Shown: positions 22,901 to 31,739 of the stretch, piece by piece
Layout of the letters: each line of letters opens with the position of its first letter
Numbering within the stretch: position 1 is the stretch's first letter
From: Loktanella sp. UBA3435
Lineage (GTDB): Bacteria > Pseudomonadota > Alphaproteobacteria > Rhodobacterales > Rhodobacteraceae
Direction: 5' to 3'
Assembly (NCBI GenBank): GCA_002378665.1
Contig: DFSO01000063.1
Span: 30,898 to 66,940 of the forward strand
DNA length: 36,043 bases
Position numbers and translations under genes: made by a program
Notes under the pieces: model-generated
The model's input: only the letters and a program-made list of their open reading frames with translations
Databases searched by the model: none
What the model was told of the DNA's origin: nothing

Positions 22901-25780
22901 GTGTCCCTTTTTCTTATCGTTGCATTGCCTTTCTTTGGCGCGCTTTTACCTGGCCTCATGAATTCTGCAGGGCGGTCAGCTTGTGCTGGCGTGACGTTCA
23001 CCGTCACTTTAGCTGCTTTTGTAGGATTGCTCACAAACCTGCCGTCCATTTTCGCTGGTGAGGTCATCGTAGCGCGTGTCGATTGGATGCCTTCCTTGGG
23101 GCTCAACTTCACGTTGATGCTTGACGGGCTAGGGTTTTTCTTTGCACTGCTGATTTTGGGCATCGGCCTGTTGATCATTGCCTATGCGCGAAATTATCTG
23201 AGCCGTGACGACAATATGGGCGAATTTTTCACCTATTTGCTGCTCTTCCAAGGCGCGATGGCGGGTATTGTTCTGAGCGATAACATATTGCTTTTGCTTA
23301 TTTTTTGGGAGATGACATCGCTGTCATCTTTCCTTTTGATTGGTTTTTGGAAACATCTGCCCGAAGGGCGCCAAGGCGCGCGAATGGCCTTGACGGTGAC
23401 GGGCATGGGCGGTCTGTCGATGATCGCGGGGATGCTGATCCTCGGGCAGATTGTCGGCAGCTATGACCTCAGCGTGATTTTGCAGAACCGCGATTTGATC
23501 CAAGCGGATGCGCTTTACGTGCCTGCGCTTGTGTTGATCTTGCTGGGCTGTTTTGCCAAATCGGCACAGTTTCCGTTCCATTTCTGGCTGCCACACGCGA
23601 TGGCAGCACCCACCCCTGTGTCCGCCTATCTGCATTCTGCCACGATGGTGAAAGCAGGGATTTTCCTGATGGCGCGCATGTGGCCCGTTTTGTCTGGCAC
23701 GCCAGAGTGGTTTGTGATCGTGACCACTGCGGGCTTGATAACGATGGTGCTTGGCGCGGTGATCGCGCTCTTCAAGCATGACCTAAAAGCATTGCTCGCG
23801 TTCTCGACAGTCAGCCATTTGGGTTTGATCACCATGCTTTTGGGCACTGGGACGGCATTTGGTGCAATGGCAGCCGTGTTCCACATCTTAAACCATGCGA
23901 CGTTCAAGGCGGCCTTGTTCATGTCGGCTGGGATAATAGATCACGGGGCGCATACCCGCGACATTCGACGCCTTGGTGGGCTGCGCAAATTGATGCCCGT
24001 CACCTTTATTATTGCCTCGCTTGCCGCCTTGTCGATGGCGGGTATCCCATTGTTGAACGGGTTTTTGTCCAAAGAAATGATGCTGGAAGAAACTTACGCC
24101 ACGGTTCTGTTTGGCATGCCTTGGTTGGTCCCCGCGTTGGCGACATTCGGGTCGATCTTTTCAGCGGCCTATTGTTTCCGGCTGATCGGACATGTTTTCT
24201 TTGGGCCGGTGCGCGACGATTATCCTGCCGCGCCGCATGACCCAAATCTGGGCCTCTGGTTGCCACCTGCGGTCCTTGTGGTCTTGGTCGTTGTGATCGG
24301 TTTGGCGCCTTTTGTTGCCGAGCCGTTTGTAAAGCTGGTAACGGCTTCGGTGCTCGGCGATGCGGCCACGCTCCCTGATGTGCATATCAAAATTTGGCAC
24401 GGTTTGGTGCCCGCACTTTACATGTCGATCATCGCGGTTGTTGGTGGCTTGATCATGTTGGCCGTATTCACTCCTGCATTGCGCATCTGGGACCGTACGC
24501 CGCGCCCCGAAGCCAAGGCAATCTTTGATAGCGTTGTCGAAGCTGTGGCAAGATTGGCGCAAGCTTTGATCCTGCCGCTGCATAACGGTGCGTTCTCGCG
24601 CTACGCCGCGATTGGCGCCGTGACGATCTTCGGCGCAGGGTTTTATGCTTGGACATCAGGCACTGTCGGCGTGCCGACCCGTGCCGCTCAAGCCGCTGGA
24701 CCTGTGGCTATTGCAGGGTGGTTGATGCTGGTAGCAGCAACGGTTGGCATGGTTTTGCTGCACCGCAACCGCCTGTTGTCGCTGATTTTGATCGGCATTG
24801 TGGGGCTGATGGTATCGATCGGCTTTGTGTTCTTTAGCGCACCAGACCTTGCCATGACGCAATTCACCGTCGAGGTGGTGACGATTATTTTGATGCTCTT
24901 GGCGCTGAATTTCCTCCCCAATAACACACCTATCGAAAGCACAGTTTTGCGCCGCACCCGCGACAGCGCTATTGCGATTATGGGCGGACTGGCGACCTTC
25001 GCCTTGGCCTATTACTATCTTTTGCGCGACGCAACAGGTGTGCCGATTTCGGAATTTCATCTGGCGAATTCCTATAAGGGCGGCGGCGGCACGAACGTTG
25101 TGAACGTCATCCTTGTCGATTTCCGTGGCTTTGATACCTACGGTGAAATCATCGTTTTGGGCATCGCGGCGCTGCTGATCTATGCGCTGACCGAAACACT
25201 GCTAAGCGGGCCAGTGCGCGCGCGGCTTTTGAACCGCAAGCCTGACCAGCCACGCGCTGGCGACACACATCCGATGATGATGGTTGTGCTGACCCGCGTG
25301 ATCATGCCCGTCGTTTTGATGGTCGGTTTCTATATCTTCCTGCGCGGTCATAATGAACCAGGTGGTGGCTTTATTGCGGGGCTTATCGTCTCGATTGCGG
25401 TGGTGATGCAATATATGGCGAGCGGTTTTGTCTGGACGTCGGCGCGCTTACGATACCCGTATCACGGTGTGATTGGCGCGGGCGTGTTAATCGCAGGATT
25501 TACAGGCATGGGCTCTTGGTTCTTTGGCAAACCGTTCCTGACCTCCGACTTTACCTATGTGCGCATTCCACCTTTTGAAAAGTTCGAACTGGCAACCGCT
25601 GCGCTGTTCGATCTGGGCGTTTTCCTAGCGGTTCTTGGTGCGGTCATGTTGTCACTGGAAAGTTTATCACGTCTCGCGCGCCGCGCCCATATGGAAGACA
25701 GCGAACACCCAATGGACATCGATCCGTCGCGTGATGACACGCATCTCGATACGCCTGAAACTGCAAAGGAGGGCGTGTAA
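22901..25780 (+). CDS. Mrp (Pha-type) cation/H+ antiporter, fused subunits A and B
   Basis: 959 residues, an ND5/NuoL-like proton channel subunit fused to the B subunit, as in group 2 (Pha-type) Mrp complexes. N-terminal region to about 500: SDNILLLLIFWEMTSLSSFLLIGFW, FCAKSA-like FAKSAQFPFHFWLPHAMAAPTPVSAYLHSATMVKAGIFL and KHDLKALLAFSTVSHLGL, with the buried Lys/His/Glu of the proton path. The middle has the A-specific FSAPDLAMTQFTVEVVTIILMLLAL and NVILVDFRGFDTYGEIIVLGIAAL. The last 140 residues (VIMPVVLMVGFYIFLRGHNEPGGGFIAGLI) are the B domain. The complex exchanges Na+ or K+ for H+ at the inner membrane. GTG at 22901 is chosen over the upstream TTG at 22880 because AGGAG lies at 22891-22895. 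Confidence 0.95.
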   Translation: MSLFLIVALPFFGALLPGLMNSAGRSACAGVTFTVTLAAFVGLLTNLPSIFAGEVIVARVDWMPSLGLNFTLMLDGLGFFFALLILGIGLLIIAYARNYLSRDDNMGEFFTYLLLFQGAMAGIVLSDNILLLLIFWEMTSLSSFLLIGFWKHLPEGRQGARMALTVTGMGGLSMIAGMLILGQIVGSYDLSVILQNRDLIQADALYVPALVLILLGCFAKSAQFPFHFWLPHAMAAPTPVSAYLHSATMVKAGIFLMARMWPVLSGTPEWFVIVTTAGLITMVLGAVIALFKHDLKALLAFSTVSHLGLITMLLGTGTAFGAMAAVFHILNHATFKAALFMSAGIIDHGAHTRDIRRLGGLRKLMPVTFIIASLAALSMAGIPLLNGFLSKEMMLEETYATVLFGMPWLVPALATFGSIFSAAYCFRLIGHVFFGPVRDDYPAAPHDPNLGLWLPPAVLVVLVVVIGLAPFVAEPFVKLVTASVLGDAATLPDVHIKIWHGLVPALYMSIIAVVGGLIMLAVFTPALRIWDRTPRPEAKAIFDSVVEAVARLAQALILPLHNGAFSRYAAIGAVTIFGAGFYAWTSGTVGVPTRAAQAAGPVAIAGWLMLVAATVGMVLLHRNRLLSLILIGIVGLMVSIGFVFFSAPDLAMTQFTVEVVTIILMLLALNFLPNNTPIESTVLRRTRDSAIAIMGGLATFALAYYYLLRDATGVPISEFHLANSYKGGGGTNVVNVILVDFRGFDTYGEIIVLGIAALLIYALTETLLSGPVRARLLNRKPDQPRAGDTHPMMMVVLTRVIMPVVLMVGFYIFLRGHNEPGGGFIAGLIVSIAVVMQYMASGFVWTSARLRYPYHGVIGAGVLIAGFTGMGSWFFGKPFLTSDFTYVRIPPFEKFELATAALFDLGVFLAVLGAVMLSLESLSRLARRAHMEDSEHPMDIDPSRDDTHLDTPETAKEGV

Positions 25781-25781
25781 C

Positions 25782-26129
25782 ATGGAACTCTTAGTTGCTT
25801 CTGCCATTGGTATTTTGACGGCGGGCGGGCTTTACCTCGTGCTGCGACTGCGGACATTCCCCGTCATCTTGGGGGTTTCGCTATTAACCTATGCGGTAAA
25901 TGTATTCCTGTTCGCCTCTGGCCGCTTGACCGTTGGCGCGCCGCCGATCTTGCAAGACGGCGTAACAAACTACGCCGACCCCGTGCCGCAAGCCTTGGTC
26001 CTGACCGCTATCGTGATTTCGTTTGGCATGACGGCTGTTGTGGTGATGATCAGCCTTGGCGCGTTTCTGGGCTCTGATGATGACCACGTCGACGATCAAC
26101 CCGACGAGACCACGGGGACACCATCATGA
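25782..26129 (+). CDS. Mrp antiporter subunit C
   Basis: 115 residues with three hydrophobic helices, homologous to NuoK: GILTAGGLYLVLRLRTFPVILGVSLLTYAVNVFLFASG, then PVPQALVLTAIVISFGMTAVVVMISLGAFLG, the usual C-subunit signature with PQALVLTAIVI. The C-terminus is acidic (DDDHVDDQPDE). GGAGG lies nine bases before the ATG; the longer upstream frame is inside subunit A. The stop overlaps the start of subunit D (ATGA). It packs between the A and D subunits in the membrane complex. Confidence 0.95.
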   Translation: MELLVASAIGILTAGGLYLVLRLRTFPVILGVSLLTYAVNVFLFASGRLTVGAPPILQDGVTNYADPVPQALVLTAIVISFGMTAVVVMISLGAFLGSDDDHVDDQPDETTGTPS

Positions 26130-27667
26130 CCCATTGGCTTATCGCACCCGTTGTCCTGCCCGCCTTGCTTGCACCCTTCATTGTGTTGGCCGCTCGGTAT
26201 CACATCGGCATTCAGCGCACCTTCTCTGTTGTGGGCGTGCTGGCGCTGATCGCGATCGCACTCGGCCTGACAACGCAGGTTTTTGACGGCTCCATTCTCC
26301 TTTATCAACTCGGCGATTGGGCAGCACCCTTTGGTATTGTGCTGGTAGGGGACCGCCTCTCCATCTTTATGGTGCTTTTGACGGCGGTGCTGGCGCTCTT
26401 CGTCCTTCTTTATGCAATCGGATCGGGTTGGGATAATCGCGGCGCTCATTTCCATGCGCTGTTCCAATTTCAACTTATGGGGATCATGGGGGCGTTTCTG
26501 ACAGGTGACCTCTTTAACCTGTTCGTATTTTTCGAAGTCCTCTTGATCGCGTCTTATGGCTTGATGATCCATGCTGGCGGCGATGCACGGCTCCGCGCGG
26601 GCGTGCAATATGTGCTGTTTAACCTGATTGGATCGACGCTTTTCCTGTTTGCACTTGGGTCGATCTATGCCGAAACGGGGACACTGAACATGGCGGACCT
26701 TGCCAATCGGGTGGCCCTGATTGGCGCGGAAGACACCGTGGGGATCCGTGTGGCGGCCGTCTTGTTGATTTTAGTCTTTGCGATCAAAGCTACCGTGGTG
26801 CCGCTGCATTTCTGGTTACCGTCAAGCTATGCAGAAGCGCCAGCACCCGTTGCAGCCCTGTTTGCGATTATGACAAAGGTCGGCGCCTACGCGATTATCC
26901 GTGTGTATACGATGATTTTCCCGCCCGATTTAGAGATCACAGCTGGTCTGCAAGGGGACTGGTTGTTGCCTGCGGCCCTCCTGTCGGTGGCCCTTGGCAT
27001 GGTCGGGGTTCTCGCCGCAAAACGACTGGACCGCTTGGTTGCGTTCTCGGTCATCGGGTCGATGGGTATGGTGATGGTCGCGATTTCACTGTTCACACCC
27101 GAAGGTATTGCGGCGGCACTTTACTACATCGTGCATTCGACATTGGCTGCAGCGGCCCTGTTCTTAATCGCGGATATGGTGCGTAGCGGACGGGATAATT
27201 TGGACCTGACCGCGCAACCACCCATTGCAGGAAGCGCGCTAACAGCAGCATTCTTTTTCGTGGGCGCAATCGCGGTGGCAGGGCTTCCGCCACTGTCGGG
27301 CTTCCTTGGCAAACTCTTGGTGCTTGATGCTGCGTTTGGCGCAGATCAGGTTGTTTGGGTTTGGGCCGTTGTGCTGGGCTCAAGCCTGATTGGCATCGTC
27401 GGTTTCTCACGGGCTGGCAGCATTTTGTTCTGGAAAGCGCAAAGCGTGGTACGCGATGCCGAGACCGCAGCATCGCCGCCTCCCGCCGTTTTGTCCTATG
27501 TGGCCGTCGGTGGGCTGCTGGCGCTTTTGGTGGCGCATACCATTTTCGCGGGGCAAATGCATAGCTATGCGACCAAAATGGCAGCTCAGCTATTCTCGCC
27601 GCAGCCCTATATCGCGACCGTGCTGGAAACGCGCGGCAAGTTAAGCACGTCGCAGGAGGGACATTGA
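26126..27667 (+). CDS. Mrp antiporter subunit D
   Basis: 513 residues, a NuoM/NuoN-like membrane subunit with about fourteen helices and one of the two proton paths. Typical segments are LTGDLFNLFVFFEVLLIASYGLM with the conserved Glu, KATVVPLHFWLPSSYAEAPAPVAALFAIMTKVGAYAIIRVY with Lys, and AGLPPLSGFLGKLLVL. It starts by overlapping subunit C (ATGA) and ends two bases before subunit E, so translation of the operon is coupled. GTG/ATG choice is clear. In other bacteria, loss of D abolishes antiport and Na+ or alkali tolerance. Confidence 0.95.
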   Translation: MTHWLIAPVVLPALLAPFIVLAARYHIGIQRTFSVVGVLALIAIALGLTTQVFDGSILLYQLGDWAAPFGIVLVGDRLSIFMVLLTAVLALFVLLYAIGSGWDNRGAHFHALFQFQLMGIMGAFLTGDLFNLFVFFEVLLIASYGLMIHAGGDARLRAGVQYVLFNLIGSTLFLFALGSIYAETGTLNMADLANRVALIGAEDTVGIRVAAVLLILVFAIKATVVPLHFWLPSSYAEAPAPVAALFAIMTKVGAYAIIRVYTMIFPPDLEITAGLQGDWLLPAALLSVALGMVGVLAAKRLDRLVAFSVIGSMGMVMVAISLFTPEGIAAALYYIVHSTLAAAALFLIADMVRSGRDNLDLTAQPPIAGSALTAAFFFVGAIAVAGLPPLSGFLGKLLVLDAAFGADQVVWVWAVVLGSSLIGIVGFSRAGSILFWKAQSVVRDAETAASPPPAVLSYVAVGGLLALLVAHTIFAGQMHSYATKMAAQLFSPQPYIATVLETRGKLSTSQEGH

Positions 27668-27668
27668 T

Positions 27669-28169
27669 ATGAAACGCGCATTTCTCTGGCTCGTCCCGCA
27701 TCCATTCGTCACGCTACTTCTCGCGGTTGTCTGGATCCTTTTGCAAAACGAAGTCTCGGCTGGCATGGTCGTTTTCGGGATCATCCTCGGGATCGTCATC
27801 TCTCGGGGAACGTCGATCTGGTGGCCCAATACGCCCAAAAGTTTTCGGTTAGACAAAATGGTGACATACAGTGTCATGGTAATTTGGGACATTCTTGTGG
27901 CAAACATCCAAGTGGCATGGATCGTTTTGACCGTCCCAAACGCAAAACTGAAACCCGCATGGATCGTGGTGCCGCTAGAGCTACGCCAACCCGAAGCGAT
28001 CACGGTTCTTGCGGGAACGATCACGCTGACCCCCGGAACGGTCTCAGCAGACCTGTCCGACGAAGGACATAGCCTGCTGGTGCATGTGCTGCACACAGAT
28101 GACCCAGATGCGGTGCGCGACGATATCGTGAACCGCTACCAAAGCCGCCTCAAGGAGATTTTCGTATGA
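27669..28169 (+). CDS. Mrp antiporter subunit E
   Basis: 166 residues with two or three N-terminal hydrophobic helices followed by a cytosolic domain. The family pattern is visible: NEVSAGMVVFGIILGIVISRG, YSVMVIWDILVANIQVAWIVLT, KPAWIVVPLELRQPEAITVLAGTITLTPGTVSADLS and LLVHVLHTDDPDAV at the end. AGGAGG eleven bases upstream supports the ATG at 27669. Subunit E helps assemble and modulate the antiporter but has no transport path of its own. It overlaps subunit F by four bases (ATGA). Confidence 0.95.
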   Translation: MKRAFLWLVPHPFVTLLLAVVWILLQNEVSAGMVVFGIILGIVISRGTSIWWPNTPKSFRLDKMVTYSVMVIWDILVANIQVAWIVLTVPNAKLKPAWIVVPLELRQPEAITVLAGTITLTPGTVSADLSDEGHSLLVHVLHTDDPDAVRDDIVNRYQSRLKEIFV

Positions 28170-28453
28170 CGACAGCACTCTGGGTTTTTGATATCGCGAT
28201 GATTGTGACTTTCGTCACGCTTGGTCTTTCGCAAATTCTATCGATGGTGCGACTGGTTATCGGGCCAACGCCCGGTGATCGTATTCTTGCGGTGGATACG
28301 ATGGTCATCAATGGCCTTGGCATCGTTATCGCGTTGGGAATTTACCAAGGCGTGCAAATCTATTTCGAGGTGTCGCTGTTGATTACGATGTTGGGCTTCG
28401 TTTCGACAGTCGCACTGGCACGCTTTGTATTGCGCGGGGACATCATCGAATGA
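28166..28453 (+). CDS. Mrp antiporter subunit F
   Basis: 95 residues with three hydrophobic helices. The characteristic MVRLVIGPTPGDRILAVDTMVINGLGIVIALGI, with the conserved Asp in the helix, and LLITMLGFVSTVALARFVLRGDIIE at the C-terminus identify the F subunit, thought to form part of the Na+ path of the complex. Both ends overlap neighbours by four bases (ATGA). Confidence 0.95.
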   Translation: MTTALWVFDIAMIVTFVTLGLSQILSMVRLVIGPTPGDRILAVDTMVINGLGIVIALGIYQGVQIYFEVSLLITMLGFVSTVALARFVLRGDIIE

Positions 28454-28836
28454 GCGCTGATATTATCGGAACCTACGCCGTCGCATTCTGTTTGCTTATC
28501 GGATCGTTTTTTACAATCGTTGGGGTTATCGGGCTGTTGAAATTCAACACGCCGATGTCGCGCCTGCACGCCCCAACCAAGGTGGGGACGGTCGGGATCG
28601 GGATGCTGCTTGCGGCCTCAATGCTTCACTCCTTTGTCATAGGCCAGACGTCGATTCACGAGTTGCTGATCATGGGGTTCCTGTTTGTGACGGCCCCCAT
28701 TTCAGCGAACTTCATCGCAAAGGTAAATATCCATCGTGGTGACTGTGAAACACCACCTTCACCACTGCAAGACGACACTTGGTCAACGCTGAATACGCCG
28801 CAAGAGGATCGTAAAAACGAGGCTGCAGGCCAGTAA
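28450..28836 (+). CDS. Mrp antiporter subunit G
   Basis: 128 residues: three helices and a polar C-terminal tail. FFTIVGVIGLLKFNTPMSRLHAPTKVGTVGIGMLLAASML is the hallmark of subunit G, ending in a helix ITAPISANFIAK-like segment (TAPISANFIAKVNIHRGD). The tail (SPLQDDTWSTLNTPQEDRKNEAAGQ) is longer than the minimal subunit. It is the last gene of the six-gene operon; a 314-bp gap follows. Confidence 0.94.
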   Translation: MSADIIGTYAVAFCLLIGSFFTIVGVIGLLKFNTPMSRLHAPTKVGTVGIGMLLAASMLHSFVIGQTSIHELLIMGFLFVTAPISANFIAKVNIHRGDCETPPSPLQDDTWSTLNTPQEDRKNEAAGQ

Positions 28837-29150
28837 AATTTCACCTGATGTCGTGCGGCGAAATCTGCCACACCAATCCACATCGGCCGAAATCCGAGAG
28901 CTTCACAGCCTTCGTTTGAATAGCCCGCTGCGATAGCTGACATTCCCCGCGGCGTAGGTGATTTGTAAAGACGGCTCTGATCTGCCGTTAGCTGCACGGC
29001 GCGCGAACGGCTGTCTAGGATGAGCCGGCCTTCGCTGCGGGGCGCACAAACTCACACAATGCGGACCAAACCGACCTTTCATCCAATTTACGGCAAGGGC
29101 TGCTTTTTCAATTAACCCTTATTTGCGAGATTTTCGCAAAGAGCGCAGGT
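28837..29150. other. Intergenic 314 bp without gene, possible decayed repeat
   Basis: No convincing gene was found. The stretch around 28960-29080 (with phrases such as GATGAGCCGGCCTTCGCTGC and GCGCGCGAACGGCTGTC) has the look of the degenerate dispersed intergenic sequences I recall from roseobacter genomes, and a related but shorter phrase (ATCTGCCGTT after GCAATGTGGGCAA) occurs before the Mrp operon near 22730. A 113-codon minus-strand frame (28656-28997) runs into subunit G and is not a gene. Confidence 0.3.
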
Positions 29151-29993
29151 CTACGCCGTTACTTCCTGAGTGGCAGCAGCAGAGTGTTGCTGTTCGGTGA
29201 TTTTCTCGTTCTTCACCAAGGCGAGTGCTGCAGCGGCCCATGTCCAAGATTGGAGCCACAATAGACCTCCGCTCACGGCTAGTCCTTGCAAAATGCGTAT
29301 ATGGTCAAGGTCAGGCAAAGATTGTGTAATCAACATCGACAGGAGTGCCAAAGCGATCGGAAGAGACACCATCAATACGCTGAGTAGTCCGAAGAAGAAC
29401 TGAAAAAATATTGACACAGAGAAAATACAAAATAGGGGGATGAAGCTGCGCCCCGCCCCATCGAAAAAGCCCGCGCTCTTAGCGCCGCGCCCCGCAGAGC
29501 GCGCAACACTGGCAAGTGGAACTACCATGATCACGCAAATTGCCACGTAAATCGCAAAAGAAACAACGGCTTGTAACGTCAATTCCTGATACCCTATGGC
29601 GGACATGAGCAACTTATCGGTATTCACGAAACTCGTTAGTGATATGGCCTCGCCGTATTTCCAGTGCGTGTAGATCGCAGTGACGAAATCGGGAATGACA
29701 ATCGCCACGTTCTTTGCGATGATGAAAAATATCCCAAAGAGAATAGAATACAAAGTCAGGATTTGATATCCTGGCCTGCGGTGATCGCCCATGAGAGATA
29801 GGGCCGCGCGAATGCCAAAAAGACTGGTGAAGGCCGCAGTGATGGGGCCGCTAAGTATACTCGCATATCCGCCAGTGACAGCGCTCAGCATGCCCCAGAC
29901 GATGCCCGAAACGGCCGAGATTGCAATCATAGGAAGGATCATGCGCCCAAACACGCCAAACGACAAAAAGAATGATTTGACAAGAAGTTCCAT
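29151..29993 (-). CDS. Polytopic membrane protein of unknown function
   Basis: 280 residues with about six hydrophobic helices: near 17-40, 50-75, 80-100, 135-165, 190-225 and 235-260. The layout, with a small first helix pair, a loop RRPGYQILTLYSILFGIFFIIAKN, and Ala/Ser-rich helices late, is loosely reminiscent of YIP1-domain or similar membrane proteins, but I cannot assign a family. Codon use and base composition are AT-richer than neighbours, suggesting acquisition. It lies convergent to the Mrp operon, with 314 bp between, and no ribosome binding site stands out. It probably is a real gene because of its length and clean helices. Confidence 0.6.
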   Translation of the reverse strand: MELLVKSFFLSFGVFGRMILPMIAISAVSGIVWGMLSAVTGGYASILSGPITAAFTSLFGIRAALSLMGDHRRPGYQILTLYSILFGIFFIIAKNVAIVIPDFVTAIYTHWKYGEAISLTSFVNTDKLLMSAIGYQELTLQAVVSFAIYVAICVIMVVPLASVARSAGRGAKSAGFFDGAGRSFIPLFCIFSVSIFFQFFFGLLSVLMVSLPIALALLSMLITQSLPDLDHIRILQGLAVSGGLLWLQSWTWAAAALALVKNEKITEQQHSAAATQEVTA

Positions 29994-30434
29994 AATAGGC
30001 GGTCAAAAGCCGCACGAGTCCCTTTGTGATAATTATTTTAGCTCAACTCAAAGATGCAAAATAACTTTGTCGATATTGTGTCGTTTTATCACGGCGGCTC
30101 TTATTTTCTGATGTAGACATTGCTCCTGCAATCAGCATTTACTACGTCGCAATGCCTTTCGTCCATCGGAGGCGAAAGCACCTTGTTTTGCGCTTCCAAG
30201 ACCTTTGATCTGAGCCCTAGTAGTTGCTGAAAATCATTCCCTTCCCAGCGACAGCCGCCATTCGCCGTATCGCAGAATACGGTAATATGGGCTCGAAGCG
30301 GACCTTGACCCCATCTCAAAATTTACGTGGGTTTCAACGATCTGAACATCGCACCGATCTGACGCCAGTTATCGGCCATGCTGCCATTGATGCCCTTTGC
30401 CGCCCACGTTATGTCTGCGCCAAAGGAGTCGCCG
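29994..30434. other. Intergenic 441 bp, no clear gene
   Basis: AT-rich near 30000-30110, then mixed. A 72-codon minus-strand frame (30101-30319) reads VFCDTANGGCRWEGNDF and further Cys-containing sequence; it has no signal peptide or ribosome binding site and could be the remnant of a secreted Cys-rich protein. The last 100 bases must contain the hisD promoter, but no clear -35/-10 pair was seen. Confidence 0.3.
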
Positions 30435-31739
30435 ATGCCACAGTTTCTATCCACCACCGACGCTGATTTTGAGGCCCGCTTTCTGGCCCTTTTGGGGGCA
30501 AAGCGCGAGGATAGCCCCGATGTGGATGCTATTGTGGCGGGCATTATTGCGGATGTGCGCGCCCGTGGCGATGCGGCGGTGCTGGAGCTGACGGCGAAGT
30601 TTGACCGGTTGCAGTTGACGCCCGAGACCATGCGATTTTCAGCCGCAGAGATCGAGGCGGAATGTGCGCTGGTCTCTGACGAGGATCGCGCCGCGTTGGA
30701 AATGGCTGCAGAGCGTATCCGTGCATATCATTCCCGCCAGATGCCCGAGGATCAGTCGTGGACCGACGAGGTTGGTGCGACCCTTGGTTGGCGCTGGACG
30801 CCCGTTTCTGCCGCTGGCCTTTATGTGCCGGGTGGTTTGGCGTCTTATCCGTCGTCGGTCTTGATGAACGCGATCCCTGCAAAGGTGGCGGGGGTAGGGC
30901 GCTTGGCGATTGTTGTGCCGACACCTGACGGGGTGACGAACCCGCTAGTGGTCATGGCTGCCCGCATCGCTGGCGTTGATGAGATTTACCGTATTGGCGG
31001 CGCGCAGGCGATTGCGGCCTTGGCATATGGGACCGAGACAATCCCGCCCGTGGACAAGATCACAGGGCCAGGGAATGCCTTTGTAGCGGCCGCAAAGCGG
31101 CGCGTATTTGGCAAGGTTGGGATCGACATGATCGCAGGACCATCCGAGATTTTGGTGATTGCGGACCGCGACAACGACCCCGACTGGATCGCGCTTGATC
31201 TGTTGTCTCAGGCCGAGCACGACGAAAGTGCGCAATCGTTGCTCATTACCGATGATGCTGATTTTGGCCGCGCTGTTGCGGCTGCTGTCGATAAGCGCCT
31301 AGAAACGCTAGAGCGCCGTGCGATTGCGGGCAAAAGCTGGGCCGACTTTGGCGCCGTGATCACCGTGCGCACGATGGACGAGGCCGTTGCGCTGTCTGAC
31401 CGTATCGCACCAGAACACCTAGAGCTTTGCACCGCTGACGCCGACGCCTTGGCCGAGCGCGTCACCCACGCGGGCGCAATCTTTATTGGCGGCTGGACCC
31501 CCGAGGCCATTGGTGATTACATCGGTGGACCTAATCATGTGCTGCCCACTGCGCGGTCGGCACGTTTCTCTAGCGGATTGTCAGTGATGGACTTTATCAA
31601 ACGCACAACTTTGTCCAAGATGACACCACAAGCCTTGGCCGCCATTGGCCCGTCAGCCGAACGGCTGGCCATTTCAGAAAGCCTAGAGGCACACGGTCTG
31701 TCCGTTCGCGCCCGTTTGGATCGGATAAACCAAAAATGA
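30435..31739 (+). CDS. hisD: Histidinol dehydrogenase
   Basis: 434 residues. HisD catalyses the last two steps of histidine synthesis, oxidising histidinol to histidine with two NAD+ and Zn2+. Motifs: YVPGGLASYPSSVLMNAIPAKVAG, YRIGGAQAIAALAYGTETI, KITGPGNAFVAAAKRRVFG, IDMIAGPSEILVIAD, LLSQAEHDESAQ with Zn/His ligands, APEHLEL, GPNHVLPT and GLSVMDFIKRTT. AAAGGAG lies six bases before the ATG at 30435; the open frame from 30378 is not needed. It overlaps the next gene (ATGA). It starts the block hisD - UPF0262 - phosphatase, which in relatives follows DUF2948 directly. Confidence 0.98.
   Translation: MPQFLSTTDADFEARFLALLGAKREDSPDVDAIVAGIIADVRARGDAAVLELTAKFDRLQLTPETMRFSAAEIEAECALVSDEDRAALEMAAERIRAYHSRQMPEDQSWTDEVGATLGWRWTPVSAAGLYVPGGLASYPSSVLMNAIPAKVAGVGRLAIVVPTPDGVTNPLVVMAARIAGVDEIYRIGGAQAIAALAYGTETIPPVDKITGPGNAFVAAAKRRVFGKVGIDMIAGPSEILVIADRDNDPDWIALDLLSQAEHDESAQSLLITDDADFGRAVAAAVDKRLETLERRAIAGKSWADFGAVITVRTMDEAVALSDRIAPEHLELCTADADALAERVTHAGAIFIGGWTPEAIGDYIGGPNHVLPTARSARFSSGLSVMDFIKRTTLSKMTPQALAAIGPSAERLAISESLEAHGLSVRARLDRINQK

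Noticed and set aside
28656..28997. Minus-strand frame reading MQLTADQSRLYKSPTPRG
   Set aside because: It overlaps subunit G and a degenerate intergenic stretch; no ribosome binding site or family match.
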